The translations under genes were made by a program, and so were the position numbers. DNA of 58,956 nt, taken from JBHJGS01 sp050331575 (GTDB taxonomy: Bacteria; Pseudomonadota; Alphaproteobacteria; Sphingomonadales; Rhodothalassiaceae). This document shows, piece by piece, positions 42,005 to 51,150 of this stretch. How positions within the stretch are numbered: the first letter of the stretch is position 1; each line of letters opens with the position of its first letter. Where the stretch lies: assembly GCA_050331575.1 (NCBI GenBank), contig JBHJGS010000066.1, positions 1-58,956 of the forward strand, written 5' to 3'. The notes beneath the pieces were generated by a model. It saw only the letters and a program-made list of their open reading frames with translations. It was not told the origin of the DNA and searched no databases.

Positions 42005-44236
42005 TCAGGACCGCTGCTGCAGATCGAACCGATCCAGTCGCATCACCTTGGTCCAGGCCGCGACGAAATCCTCGACAAATCCCTCTTGCGCATCATCGGC
42101 GGCATAGGCCTCCGACACCGCGCGCAGTTCGGAATTGGAGCCGAACAGCAGATCGACTTCGGTGGCGGTCCATTTGACCTCGCCGGACCGGCGGTCGCGG
42201 CCTTCATAAACCCCGTCTTCTGAGCCGGCGGACCAGTCGGTGCCCATGTCCAGCAGATTGACGAAGAAGGCATTGTCCAATGTGCCCGGCCGGTCGGTGA
42301 ACACGCCGTGGGCGGCACCGTCGGCATTGGCGTTGAGCACGCGCAGGCCGCCGACAAGGGCGGTCATTTCCGGCACGGTCAGCGTCAGCAGATCGGCGCG
42401 GTCGACCAGATGTTCAGCCGGCGATCCGTCCAGGCCCGGTGCCATGAAGTTGCGGAACCCATCGGCTTTGGGCTCCAGATAGGCAAAGGACGCCGCATCG
42501 GTCTGGTCCTGGCTGGCATCGGTGCGGCCCGGAGTGAACGGCACGGTCACATCATGGCCGGCAGTCTCCGCCGCTTTCTCGATCGCTGCGGCCCCGCCTA
42601 GCACGATCAGATCGGCCAGCGACACCTTGCGCCGACGGGACTGTTCGTTGAACTCGGTCTGGATGCCCTCAAGCGTTTCCAGAACGGTCGCCAGCTCGTC
42701 GGGATTGTTGACCGCCCAGTCCTTCTGCGGTGCCAGACGGATGCGCGCACCATTGGCTCCGCCGCGCATGTCGGTGCCACGGAAGGTGGAGGCCGAGGCC
42801 CAGGCGGTGCGCACCAGTTGCGGCACGGTCAGGTCGGACTCCAGGATCTTTGCCTTCAGCCGGCGAATGTCGTGGTCGTTGATCAGCTCATAGTCGACAG
42901 CGGGCACCGGATCCTGCCAGGCATGGTCCTGCTCCGGCACTTCCGGGCCCAGATAGCGGGCGCGCGGCCCCATGTCCCGGTGGGTCAGCTTGAACCAGGC
43001 CTCGGCGAAGGCCTTGTTGAACTCTTCTGGGTCCTCCTGAAAGCGCTGGGCGATCTTGCGATAGGCCGGATCAAAGCGCAGCGACAGGTCGGTGGTCAGC
43101 ATCACCGGGGCATGCCGCGTGTTCGGATCATGGGCATCGGGCACCAGGTCAGCGGCATACTCCTCTTTCGGAATCCACTGCACCGCCCCGCCTGGGCTTT
43201 CAGTCTTGACCCACTCAAAGCCGAAAAGATTGTCCAGATAATTGGAGCTCCAGCTCACCGGCGTCACCGTCCAGGCGCCTTCCAGGCCGCTGGTGACGGT
43301 ATCGCCGGCCTTGCCCTCGCCGCAGCGATTGGTCCAGCCCAGCCCCTGCTGTTCGACAGGGGCGGCTTCCGGCTCCGGCCCAACGCAGTCGGCCGGCTTG
43401 TGCGCGCCGTGCATCTTGCCCAAGGTGTGGCCGCCGGCAATCAGGGCAACGGTCTCATAATCGTTCATCGCCATGCGGGCGAAGGTGGTGCGGATATCGT
43501 GCGCCGCGGCCACCGGGTCGGGGTTGCCGCCGGGGCCTTCGGGATTGACGTAGATCAGCCCCATATTGGTGGCTCCCAACGGCCGCTCCAGTTCGCGGTC
43601 GCCGCTGAAGCGGGCGTCATCGCCCAGCCATTCCTTCTCCTCGCCCCAATAGACCTCTTCGGGCTGCCAGGCATCAACGCGTCCGCCGGCAAAGCCATAG
43701 GTCTCAAAGCCGGCCGACTCAAAGGCGACATTGCCGGCCAGGATCATCAAATCGCCCCAGGAAATCGCCCGACCATATTTCTGCTTGATCGGCCACAGCA
43801 GGCGGCGGGCCTTGTCCAGATTGGCATTGTCCGGCCAGCTGTTCAGCGGCGCGAAGCGCTGTTGGCCGGTGCCGGCGCCGCCGCGGCCGTCGGTCACCCG
43901 GTAGGTGCCCGCGGCGTGCCAGGCCATGCGAATGAACAGGCCAGCATAATTGCCATAGTCGGCCGGCCACCAGTCCTGCGACGTGGTCATCAGCGCGCGC
44001 AAATCCGCCTTCAGCGCGTCATAGTCGAGGCTGTTGAACGCCTCGGCATAGTCGAAGTCTTCGCCATAGGGATTGGCGGTGGCCGCATTGCGGCGCAACG
44101 GCGTCAGATCCAACCGGTTGGGCCACCAATAGGTATTGCCAGGACCGTCCTGTTGCGCCCAGGCCGGGGCGCTGAGGGCCAGCGGCGAAAGGGCGACGCC
44201 GGCCAAGGCTAAGGCCAGAATCGTGTGTTTCATCAT
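42005..44236 (-). CDS. katG: Catalase-peroxidase with signal peptide (exported KatG/KatP type)
   Basis: A 743-residue bifunctional haem catalase-peroxidase. The distal motif RMAWHAAGTYR gives Arg103, Trp106, His107; the proximal histidine is His270 in AGGHTLGKMHGA. The Trp-Tyr-Met adduct needed for catalase activity can form from Trp106, Tyr196 (VYWGEE) and Met225 (NMGLIYVNPEG). The second, inactive peroxidase domain is complete. Unlike most KatG proteins it begins with a clear signal peptide (HTILALALAGVALSPLALSAPAWA), pointing to the periplasm as for KatP. GAGAGG at 44247-44252 supports the ATG. It is preceded on the same strand by the siderophore-type receptor. Confidence 0.95.
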   Translation of the reverse strand: MMKHTILALALAGVALSPLALSAPAWAQQDGPGNTYWWPNRLDLTPLRRNAATANPYGEDFDYAEAFNSLDYDALKADLRALMTTSQDWWPADYGNYAGLFIRMAWHAAGTYRVTDGRGGAGTGQQRFAPLNSWPDNANLDKARRLLWPIKQKYGRAISWGDLMILAGNVAFESAGFETYGFAGGRVDAWQPEEVYWGEEKEWLGDDARFSGDRELERPLGATNMGLIYVNPEGPGGNPDPVAAAHDIRTTFARMAMNDYETVALIAGGHTLGKMHGAHKPADCVGPEPEAAPVEQQGLGWTNRCGEGKAGDTVTSGLEGAWTVTPVSWSSNYLDNLFGFEWVKTESPGGAVQWIPKEEYAADLVPDAHDPNTRHAPVMLTTDLSLRFDPAYRKIAQRFQEDPEEFNKAFAEAWFKLTHRDMGPRARYLGPEVPEQDHAWQDPVPAVDYELINDHDIRRLKAKILESDLTVPQLVRTAWASASTFRGTDMRGGANGARIRLAPQKDWAVNNPDELATVLETLEGIQTEFNEQSRRRKVSLADLIVLGGAAAIEKAAETAGHDVTVPFTPGRTDASQDQTDAASFAYLEPKADGFRNFMAPGLDGSPAEHLVDRADLLTLTVPEMTALVGGLRVLNANADGAAHGVFTDRPGTLDNAFFVNLLDMGTDWSAGSEDGVYEGRDRRSGEVKWTATEVDLLFGSNSELRAVSEAYAADDAQEGFVEDFVAAWTKVMRLDRFDLQQRS

Positions 44237-44418
44237 TGGGCTGCATCCTCTCGATCAGGTCGCGTGTCCGCAGCGATGCCCGCGGGGTCTGCTTTGTCGT
44301 CTTTTGTCACCTTGTCCCGCCAGACGCAGAGGCAAGGCGTGCGATGCAATTCCCCAAGCAGCAGCGACTCACTGCGCAGTCGCCCTAGTCTACTAGAGCG
44401 CGACATCAGAGGAAGGGA

Positions 44419-44458
44419 TGTGATAAATCGCTGCAAACCAGCGACATAATTGTGATAA
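44419..44458. other. Hairpin flanked by TGTGATAA direct repeats
   Basis: TCGCTG-CAAAC-CAGCGA at 44428-44444 is a perfect hairpin, flanked by identical TGTGATAA octamers at 44419-44426 and 44451-44458. It follows the receptor stop by 22 bases and precedes katG by about 180. It may be a weak terminator for the receptor or a control site for katG. Confidence 0.5.
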
Positions 44459-44480
44459 CGGCGCCAGCCGCCCGGCCCGC

Positions 44481-46535
44481 TCAGTAGCGAAAGCGATACG
44501 CCAGCGAGACACGCCGCCCCGGCCCTTGCACATTGGCAAACTGGGCATTGAACGCCTGATTGATCACCGGGAAATAGGCATTGTCCAACAGATTTGTAAC
44601 GCCGACGTCCACCACGCCCGGCCCGACGGCGAGGGCGCCGTATAGGTCCAGCAAAATATAGTCGTCGATGCGCTGACCGCCGCCGAATGCACTGGACTTA
44701 TTGTCCTGCCGTCCGGAATAGAGCAGCTGCGCTCGCAGATTGACCCGCTCGACCGGCTGAAAAGCCACAAATGCGGTGACTTTTTCCGGCGGGATGCGAG
44801 TGGTCGGCAGATCCTCATCGAATTCCCCGTCATCGTCGAGATCAACTTCACCCTGGATCCAGGCAACTGTGCCGCCGATCTCCCACCTGTCCGTCGGGCG
44901 GACCGAGGCACTGGCTTCCAGCCCGTAGATCTGTTCCGGCTGGGTCAGGATGTTTAGATCCTCGTCGAACGAGGTGCCATTGTCCGACTCGCTGTAGAAG
45001 CCGACAAGCTCCGCCTGCCATCGGTCATATTGCGCGCGCAGCCCCAGTTCGACAGTGTCCGTGCGCACGAACTCAAGTTCGACATCCTCAATGGCGGTAA
45101 AGGTGCCATCGGTAATCACCCGCAAAATATCGCCAGGGGAGAAAGACTGATTAAAGCCGCCGAACAGGCTGATCTGTTCGGTCAGGAATGCGGTGGCTGA
45201 GACGTTGAACAGCGTTTCTGATCCGGAAATCTCGCCACTGGGCATGACTTCTGTGACATCGATGGACACGGCCTCGTGCCGGATGCCGGCTGTGATCAGG
45301 CCCCAAGGCCCCACCGGTAGATCCAACTGGGCAAAGCCTGCGATGGCATCTTGATCGCCGACCGCATCAGAGGGTCCATCGATCTCAAACTGGCCGGTCT
45401 CGTCGGCAAGATAATCAATTCCCCAGGATAGGGTGGCGGTGATCGGCGCGACCTTTATTGGCGTGTTCACGGTCAGCCGGGTGCCAAATTTTTCCGACTC
45501 GATTTCGGTTTGCGGAAAGCCGGGAAACAGGGTGAAGACGGTATCGATCTGCTGATAATAGCCCTGCAATCGCACCGCGCTGCCGAGGATATCCGCCGCC
45601 TCATAAAGCAGATTGACATTGACCGATTCGTTACCCGGCTCGGCATCCTGGCTTTGGCCAGGCAAGCCCAACTCGATTTCACTGGGTGGATTGAACAGCG
45701 TGCCGTCCAGTTCCGAAGACCGGATTCCGAAATCCGGATCCTGCTTCAGGCTGAAGATGTTGAAGCTGGCTTCCAACCGTTGGTTCGCCGTGGGCTGAAA
45801 GCCCAGCTTGGCCAGCAGATTGAATTCGTCTGATTCATCCAGGCCGCCCTGCGCTCCGACCGGGTCGGTGGGACGGCGATTGCCATCGGCATCGAAGGTG
45901 TTGCCGCGGCGGACAAATGTGCCGCTGAGCAGATAATCGATGCTGTCGAGGCGGCCGGAGGCGGTCAGATTGGTGTTCCATGTCACCGAATCGTCCAATT
46001 GGTTGGTCGAGACTTCCACACCCGCACGGCCGGACAAGGCGAACGCCCCCTCCGTCGGCCGCTTGGTGATATAATTGATCAGGCCGCCGTCCGCGCCGAA
46101 GCCGTAGATTGCCGTGCCGCCGCGGACCACTTCGATGCGCTCGATCGCGTCAATATCGATGCTCTGCAAGGATCGTTGACCATTGCGCAGCGGCGTATCC
46201 TGCGGGATGCCGTCAATCAGGGTCTGAAAATTGCGGCCGCGCAGTTGCTGGCCGAAATTTGTCAGCGCCTCGGTCGACGGGCTGAAGCCCGGAACCTTCT
46301 GCGCCAGAATTGCGCCAGCGGAGCGGTTGAGCGCCTGCTGCACCACCAAATCCTCCGCCGTGATCACGGTAACGGAGCGGGTCGTCTCCGAAATTGGCAC
46401 CTGCGGCCAGCGTGACGAGGTGATCACCATCTCTTCCATCGGCCGCTGGAATGGTTGAGCCTCCGCTTGCGCCAGGGCCGGCAGGCAAGTGGAGGACAGC
46501 AAGGCGGTGAGCGCAACGCTGCGTGCGGTCGACAT
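44481..46535 (-). CDS. Siderophore-type TonB-dependent receptor
   Basis: A 684-residue outer-membrane receptor. A signal peptide ends near PALAQA, a TonB-box-like EEMVITSSR lies at about 34-42, and the plug has SVTVITAEDLVVQQ, GRNFQTLIDGIPQD and IDAIERIEVVRGGTAIYGFGADGGLINYITKRP. The barrel ends with VSLAYRFRY. The plug is typical of ferric-siderophore and haem-type receptors; the exact ligand is unknown. It is divergent from a PepSY-TM gene pair across a Fur-like palindrome, as in many ferri-siderophore loci. AGAGGA supports the ATG at 46535. Confidence 0.94.
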   Translation of the reverse strand: MSTARSVALTALLSSTCLPALAQAEAQPFQRPMEEMVITSSRWPQVPISETTRSVTVITAEDLVVQQALNRSAGAILAQKVPGFSPSTEALTNFGQQLRGRNFQTLIDGIPQDTPLRNGQRSLQSIDIDAIERIEVVRGGTAIYGFGADGGLINYITKRPTEGAFALSGRAGVEVSTNQLDDSVTWNTNLTASGRLDSIDYLLSGTFVRRGNTFDADGNRRPTDPVGAQGGLDESDEFNLLAKLGFQPTANQRLEASFNIFSLKQDPDFGIRSSELDGTLFNPPSEIELGLPGQSQDAEPGNESVNVNLLYEAADILGSAVRLQGYYQQIDTVFTLFPGFPQTEIESEKFGTRLTVNTPIKVAPITATLSWGIDYLADETGQFEIDGPSDAVGDQDAIAGFAQLDLPVGPWGLITAGIRHEAVSIDVTEVMPSGEISGSETLFNVSATAFLTEQISLFGGFNQSFSPGDILRVITDGTFTAIEDVELEFVRTDTVELGLRAQYDRWQAELVGFYSESDNGTSFDEDLNILTQPEQIYGLEASASVRPTDRWEIGGTVAWIQGEVDLDDDGEFDEDLPTTRIPPEKVTAFVAFQPVERVNLRAQLLYSGRQDNKSSAFGGGQRIDDYILLDLYGALAVGPGVVDVGVTNLLDNAYFPVINQAFNAQFANVQGPGRRVSLAYRFRY

Positions 46536-46640
46536 AGGCGAGATCCTCTTGTGGCGGGCGAGCGGCGTGGCAAAGGCGACCGCGCACCGACATGCCCTTG
46601 AGACGCGTTTGCAGCCGCGTTAACGTGACGGCGGGCGTTG

Positions 46641-46655
46641 TGCAAGAGATTTGCA
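46641..46655. promoter_or_regulatory. Fur-box-like palindrome in divergent iron-uptake promoter
   Basis: TGCAAGAGATTTGCA is a palindrome with TGCAA/TTGCA arms about a 5-base centre, close to the TGC-AAT-ATT-GCA form of alphaproteobacterial Fur boxes. It lies between the divergent receptor and PepSY-TM operons, about 105 bases from the first and 50 from the second start. Confidence 0.5.
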
Positions 46656-46703
46656 TTGTCAGTTTCAGTGCGCTCGGTTAGTGCACTCCCCTCTGTTCCC
46701 TTG

Positions 46704-47294
46704 ATGACGCGGATCCCCCCAATGGCGCTTGCGATCGCTTGTCTGCTCGGTCTGGCCGGCGCACTGGCATTGTTTCGGGCCTGGTCGGTCGCGCGCGCAG
46801 CCCGAACCTCGGCGCTATTGGTCGGCTGGGGCCTGATCGCGGCAGCGTTGCTGCTGGGCGGTTATGCCGCGGGTGACGGCGGGATCGTCGTCGGCGTCTT
46901 GGCGGTCATGACCGCAGCCTTGGTCGTGATCATGGTGCGTGCAGGCCGCGCTCAAGCCGCAAACCGCCATGTCCGCACCGTAAGCAGTCAGCGCGGTGCG
47001 GGCGCGTCCGGTGCCCGCGGACTGATCATCGGCGGCCGCGATGTGCTTCTGGCAGGACCGGGCGCCGGCCTGGTCGCACTTGCCGGGGCGCTGGCCGCGC
47101 ACCGGCTGCTTGCCGCGATCGGCTTGGCCCGTGCCGACGCGATCGTGGCGGGGTTCTTCGCTCTGCCGCTGATTTGGGCGGCCTTGGCAACGCTTGTCAC
47201 CGTGATACCGACGCTGCACCGGCAGTGCTTTTGGTTTGCCGCGACCGCTGCGCCGGCAGTGGTGCTGCTCTGGCTTATGCCGGGAGGCCGGTGA
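46704..47294 (+). CDS. Six-helix membrane protein linked to PepSY-TM gene
   Basis: I do not recognise the family with certainty. From the ATG at 46704 the product has about 196 residues (a second ATG follows six codons later; the open frame begins upstream at a TTG inside the Fur-like site). Six hydrophobic helices are visible, three in each half, separated by a basic hydrophilic loop (RAGRAQAANRHVRTVSSQRG). In other iron loci, small membrane proteins of the DUF3649/DUF3325 types occupy this place beside the PepSY-TM protein; this could be a fusion or a relative. Its TGA overlaps the next ATG, so the two are coupled. Confidence 0.72.
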   Translation: MTRIPPMALAIACLLGLAGALALFRAWSVARAARTSALLVGWGLIAAALLLGGYAAGDGGIVVGVLAVMTAALVVIMVRAGRAQAANRHVRTVSSQRGAGASGARGLIIGGRDVLLAGPGAGLVALAGALAAHRLLAAIGLARADAIVAGFFALPLIWAALATLVTVIPTLHRQCFWFAATAAPAVVLLWLMPGGR

Positions 47295-48778
47295 TGGAGC
47301 ATCGCTGGCCCCGCAGGTCGGCTCAGGCTGTCGCCCGCGCCTTGTCCGGCCATGCCACCCTGGGCCTGGCCGCCGCGGCGATCCTTTATATCCTGACTCT
47401 CAGTGGGACGATCCTGGTGGTCGACCAGGCCCTGCAGCGGTGGGAGCAGCCAGCGGTGCCGGAAACGGCGGCGGCGGCGCCACAGGCAGTGGCGCGCGCG
47501 GCCAAGGCGGCGCTGGCCCAAGCGCCGGATCCGGGCCATCATCTGTTTGTGCGACTGCCCAGCGCAGAGCTTCCGCGGCTGGTTGTAACCACCGATCACG
47601 GCGCTTGGTTCGCCGACGCACATGGGCGATTGCTCGCGCCAGAGCGGCATCCCTTCACCCAATTCGTGCTCGACCTACACTATTACCTCCACCTTCCGGC
47701 GGCGGGGGGGCTGGTGGTGGTCGGGCTGTTCGGCGTGATCATGGTGGCCCTGGCCGTGTCGGGGCTCTTGGCACATCCACGCATCTTCCGCGATGCCTTT
47801 CGGCTGCGCTTAGGCGCTGGGCCGCGGCTGTTTTGGGCCGATATTCACAATCGGCTCAGCGTGTGGACCGCACCGTTCCACATCGCGGTCAGTCTCAGCG
47901 GCGCCGTGCTTGGGCTGACCAGCCTGGCCGCTCTGGGCATCGCCGCATTGGGACCGGCGCAGCAGGTCGATGCGGTATTTGAGCCGGTGTTCGGAGCAGA
48001 GCCCGCCGCCGATCCGCAGCCAGCGCCGCTGGCCGATATCGCCGCGGCCTTGAGACTAATGGCGCAGCGGTTTGCAGACACACGCCCGGCCTATGTGATC
48101 GTTCATGAGCCGGGCACCGGCGGGCAGCATCTGCAGATTCTGGCTGAGCAGCCGTTCGATTTGGGCTTCGGCGAGTATTATGTGTTTGACGCGGCGGGAC
48201 AGTTTACCGGTCGGGTCGGCATGACCGACGGCACCGTGGGCCAGCAGGCGATCGCGTCGATGTATCGCCTGCATTTCGGAAGCTTTGCCGGCTGGCCGGT
48301 GAAGCTGGCGTATCTCGTCTTCGGTGCGCTGATGACACTGATCATCTGCTCCGGCTTGTCGCTGTTCTTTGCCCGAAAGCAGGCCCAAGGTCAGCCCTTG
48401 CCCCGCGCCGCTGCCGCCTGGAGCGGTCTTGTTTGGGGGGTCCCAGCCATGTTTGCGGTCCTCCTCTTCACCGCGCGCGCGGGGCTGACGCAAACCGGGC
48501 TGGCATCTGCCTTCTGGATCGGCTTGATCGGGCTGCTTGCCGTGTGCAGTGCCGCACCGCGCAGGGCCACTCAGATCCGCCGGCTGCTGCAATCCCTGGT
48601 GGCAATCGCCTTGTTCGCTGCCGCCGGCATCGCCGTGGCGGAGGCGGGGCCGGCGGTGTGGCCGGTCACGCTCAGTTGGGTCGGGCTGGCTGGGCTGTTT
48701 GCTGTCGCTGCGGCGCGGGGTCATGGGCGTCAAGCGCCGGCGACACGCCCGAGCGCCGTGCCGGTGGAGCGGGCATAG
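47294..48778 (+). CDS. PepSY-associated transmembrane protein
   Basis: A 494-residue inner-membrane protein of the PepSY-TM family, to which ferri-siderophore reductases such as FoxB and the iron-linked PiuB belong. The ATG at 47294 overlaps the previous stop (TGATG). Helices lie at about 20-42 (AAAILYILTLSGTILVVDQ), 150-172 (VVVGLFGVIMVALAVSGLLAHP), 205-225, and near 345-365 (YLVFGALMTLIICSGLSLFFARK), with further helices at the C-terminus. Histidines in the segment LDLHYYLHLP and in RLHFGSFAG may bind haem. Next to a siderophore-type receptor, a role in reducing or releasing iron in the periplasm is plausible but inferred. Confidence 0.88.
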   Translation: MEHRWPRRSAQAVARALSGHATLGLAAAAILYILTLSGTILVVDQALQRWEQPAVPETAAAAPQAVARAAKAALAQAPDPGHHLFVRLPSAELPRLVVTTDHGAWFADAHGRLLAPERHPFTQFVLDLHYYLHLPAAGGLVVVGLFGVIMVALAVSGLLAHPRIFRDAFRLRLGAGPRLFWADIHNRLSVWTAPFHIAVSLSGAVLGLTSLAALGIAALGPAQQVDAVFEPVFGAEPAADPQPAPLADIAAALRLMAQRFADTRPAYVIVHEPGTGGQHLQILAEQPFDLGFGEYYVFDAAGQFTGRVGMTDGTVGQQAIASMYRLHFGSFAGWPVKLAYLVFGALMTLIICSGLSLFFARKQAQGQPLPRAAAAWSGLVWGVPAMFAVLLFTARAGLTQTGLASAFWIGLIGLLAVCSAAPRRATQIRRLLQSLVAIALFAAAGIAVAEAGPAVWPVTLSWVGLAGLFAVAAARGHGRQAPATRPSAVPVERA

Positions 48779-48832
48779 CAGGCCTCTGCCTTGCGGCCGG
48801 GCATGCGGGCGGACGGGTCGCGGGAGAGCGGC

Positions 48833-49648
48833 TCAACCAGCCTTGGCCGCTTGCTCCTTGCGGATGCCCTTCAACAGCTTGACCATGGCCCGCTGCACCG
48901 ATTCCGTGCCGGCGACGACATCGCCGGACTCCATCATCCGATCCCGGCCCAGTGGGTCGGTGACAAAGCCGCCCGCCTCGCGAACCAGCAAGATGCCGGC
49001 CGCGATGTCCCAGGGATTCAGTCCGTCTTCCCAGAACCCGTCGTATCGGCCCGCGGCGACATAGGCCAGGTCAAGCGCCGCCGACCCATAGCGGCGGATC
49101 CCAGCCACCGTCGGCATGAAGGCTTCGGCCTCAGCCAGCCAGCGGGCATGGTCCGGTCGCCCCTTGAACGGAATGCCGGTGGCCAGAAGCGCGTCATCCA
49201 AGGAACTGCGGGCAGACACGCGCAGGCGCTGATCGTTCAGATACGCGCCGCGCCCGCGATCCGCCCAGAACAGCTCGTCCAGAATCGGATTATAGATGAT
49301 CCCGGCGATCAGTTGCCCGCGCTCTTCTGCGGCAATGGAAATGGCGAAGTGCGGCAGGCCGTGCATGAAGTTCAGGGTGCCGTCGATCGGGTCGATGATG
49401 AAGCGGCTGGGTGCGTCGACGTCGGTTGCGCCTTGTTCCTCCATCAAAAAGCCGAAATCCGGGCGCGCGCGCGACAATTCCTCAAACAAGATGCGTTCGG
49501 TGCGATGGTCCGCGGTGGTCACGAAGTCGGCCGGCCCCTTGCGGCTGACCTGCAGTTGCTCCACCTCGCCGAAATCGCGGCGCAAATCGCGTGACGCCTT
49601 CATGGCCGCCTTGACCATGACATTGACCAGGGCGGAGCGGTTGGCCAT
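48833..49648 (-). CDS. suhB: Inositol monophosphatase family protein (SuhB-like)
   Basis: A 271-residue Mg-dependent phosphatase. The metal-binding residues are in LMEEQG (Glu70/Glu71), the motif IIDPIDGTLNF (Asp86, Asp89) and the second signature NPWDIAAG (Trp213, Asp214). SuhB proteins also act in rRNA transcription in E. coli, so the cellular role need not be inositol turnover. GAGGA nine bases before the ATG supports the start. It is convergent with the PepSY-TM gene and followed by the dienelactone hydrolase gene upstream on the same strand. Confidence 0.93.
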   Translation of the reverse strand: MANRSALVNVMVKAAMKASRDLRRDFGEVEQLQVSRKGPADFVTTADHRTERILFEELSRARPDFGFLMEEQGATDVDAPSRFIIDPIDGTLNFMHGLPHFAISIAAEERGQLIAGIIYNPILDELFWADRGRGAYLNDQRLRVSARSSLDDALLATGIPFKGRPDHARWLAEAEAFMPTVAGIRRYGSAALDLAYVAAGRYDGFWEDGLNPWDIAAGILLVREAGGFVTDPLGRDRMMESGDVVAGTESVQRAMVKLLKGIRKEQAAKAG

Positions 49649-49738
49649 CGGGGCTGTCCTCTTTCACGTCGGCGGGCGAGGCGCCTTGTCTACCCGCTCG
49701 GTGGGGCAATGACCAGGGCCGGCGCAGCCGCTGACGGT

Positions 49739-50623
49739 TTAGCCGACGCCGTGTTGCTCGAACCAGTCAAGCGCGCGTTGCCAGCCGTCCGTCGCGGCCT
49801 GCTCATGATAGCTTTGCCGGTAATCGGCGTGGAAACCGTGGCCGGCTTGGTCATAGATGATGATGGAGGACGGCTGGTCGGCCTGTTTCAAGGCCTCAGC
49901 CATCGCCTCGGCGTCTTCTGCGGGTATGCCGCGATCCTGCCCGCCATAAAGGCCCAGCACCGGCGCGTTCAGCTTTGTCGCCACGTCGATCGGCCAGGGC
50001 CGCTCACTGGCATCGAAGGACCGGGCTGCTTCTGGCGCGCGTAACCGGCCATACCAGGCCACGCCGGCATCCACCCGCGGATCCTGCGCGGCAAACATCC
50101 ACACCACGGAGCCGCCCCAGCAAAAGCCGGTTATCCCCAACGCCTCGGTCTTTGCCGCGCTGCGGCCTTCCAGCCAGTCGACCAGCCGGGTCAAGTCGCC
50201 CATGACCTGATCATGCGTGGCCGTGCGGACGATCTCGCGGATCTTCGAGAAGTCCGACAGGCCGGACGGATCGCCGGCCCGGGCGTAAAGATCCGGCACG
50301 ATGGCATAATAGCCTTGCTGCGCGAAGCGGCGCGCGACATCGCGGATATATTCATGCACGCCGAAGATTTCATGCACCACCACGATGACCGGAAAAGGGC
50401 CCTCGCCTTGCGGCCGCACGATATAGGCCGGCAGCTCGGTACCGGCGGCAGGAAACATCGCGGTCTCGGTAACCAATCCCTCGGCGCTTGTGCTGATCGC
50501 CGAGGCCGCGACCGGCCGCACATAAGCGGCGAAGCCGACCGCGCCGATCAAGCCGGCCAGGGCGCGCCGTGTCAGCTTTGCCGGGCCGTCCGCGGCCAGG
50601 CCTTCCGGTCCGTCAAGAAGCAT
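49739..50623 (-). CDS. Exported dienelactone hydrolase family protein
   Basis: A 294-residue alpha/beta hydrolase. The triad is Cys168 (GFCWGG), an aspartate in YGGQDRGIP and a histidine in GHGFHADYR, with the oxyanion-side motif VVHEIFGVHEYIRDVARR. The cysteine nucleophile marks the dienelactone hydrolase family. The N-terminus LTRRALAGLIGAVGFAAY is a twin-arginine signal, so it is probably exported folded. GGAGAG supports the ATG. It is divergent from the ArsR gene; the operator at 50751 may affect both. Confidence 0.9.
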   Translation of the reverse strand: MLLDGPEGLAADGPAKLTRRALAGLIGAVGFAAYVRPVAASAISTSAEGLVTETAMFPAAGTELPAYIVRPQGEGPFPVIVVVHEIFGVHEYIRDVARRFAQQGYYAIVPDLYARAGDPSGLSDFSKIREIVRTATHDQVMGDLTRLVDWLEGRSAAKTEALGITGFCWGGSVVWMFAAQDPRVDAGVAWYGRLRAPEAARSFDASERPWPIDVATKLNAPVLGLYGGQDRGIPAEDAEAMAEALKQADQPSSIIIYDQAGHGFHADYRQSYHEQAATDGWQRALDWFEQHGVG

Positions 50624-50750
50624 CTATGCTCTCCCCCATGTGCTGCTCCGCTGCCGATCCAGGTCGGCCGTGACGGCATTGTTGCCCGATTCGCCGCATT
50701 TGGCTAGGCACGGCTTCACCAAAGCGTGAGCAGATGTTAGTTGTCTATAC

Positions 50751-50766
50751 ATGAATAGCTGTTCAT
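50751..50766. promoter_or_regulatory. SmtB/ArsR-type operator
   Basis: ATGAATAGCTGTTCAT (minus strand ATGAACAGCTATTCAT) is a 16-bp near-palindrome just four bases before the ArsR start. It closely resembles the zinc-responsive SmtB sites of the form TGAACAG-TATTCA, so it is probably bound by the adjacent regulator. Confidence 0.6.
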
Positions 50767-50770
50767 AAGT

Positions 50771-51076
50771 ATGGCTATGCAGGACACCGCGCTGAGCCGG
50801 GACCAGCTGGGCGACATGGCGGAGATGTTCCGTCTTTTGGCCGATCCCAGCCGACTGTCCATTGTGTTGACGGTCGCCGCAGCACCGAAATCGGTGACTG
50901 CGGTGGCAGACAGCACCGGGCTGTCGCAAAGCCTGGTCAGCCATCATCTGCGGCTGCTGCGCTCGGCCCGCATTGTGCGGGCCCAGCGCCAGGGGCGGGT
51001 GATGGAATATTCGCTGGCCGACGCCTGCGTCAGCCAATTGCTCGCCATCATGGTGCATCATGTGCGCGAGGGCTGA
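50771..51076 (+). CDS. ArsR/SmtB family metal-responsive repressor
   Basis: A 101-residue winged-helix repressor. The recognition region is SVTAVADSTGLSQSLVSHHLRLLRSARIV, followed by the wing QRQGRVMEYSL. In the last helix, Asp84, Cys86, His97 and Glu100 occupy the spacing of the alpha-5 zinc site of CzrA (Asp84, His86, His97, His100) and of SmtB (Asp, His, His, Glu), with a cysteine replacing one histidine. The alpha-3 CxC of arsenic and cadmium sensors is absent. It therefore looks like a zinc or related metal sensor. The operator touches its start; a second ATG lies two codons in. A His-rich exported protein follows 74 bases downstream. Confidence 0.92.
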   Translation: MAMQDTALSRDQLGDMAEMFRLLADPSRLSIVLTVAAAPKSVTAVADSTGLSQSLVSHHLRLLRSARIVRAQRQGRVMEYSLADACVSQLLAIMVHHVREG

Positions 51077-51150
51077 ACCGCAATCCTGCCTCAAGGCCGT
51101 CGGGCCTTCAGGCGCCTATCGACTCACCTTAGACCAAGGATTCTTCTGCC

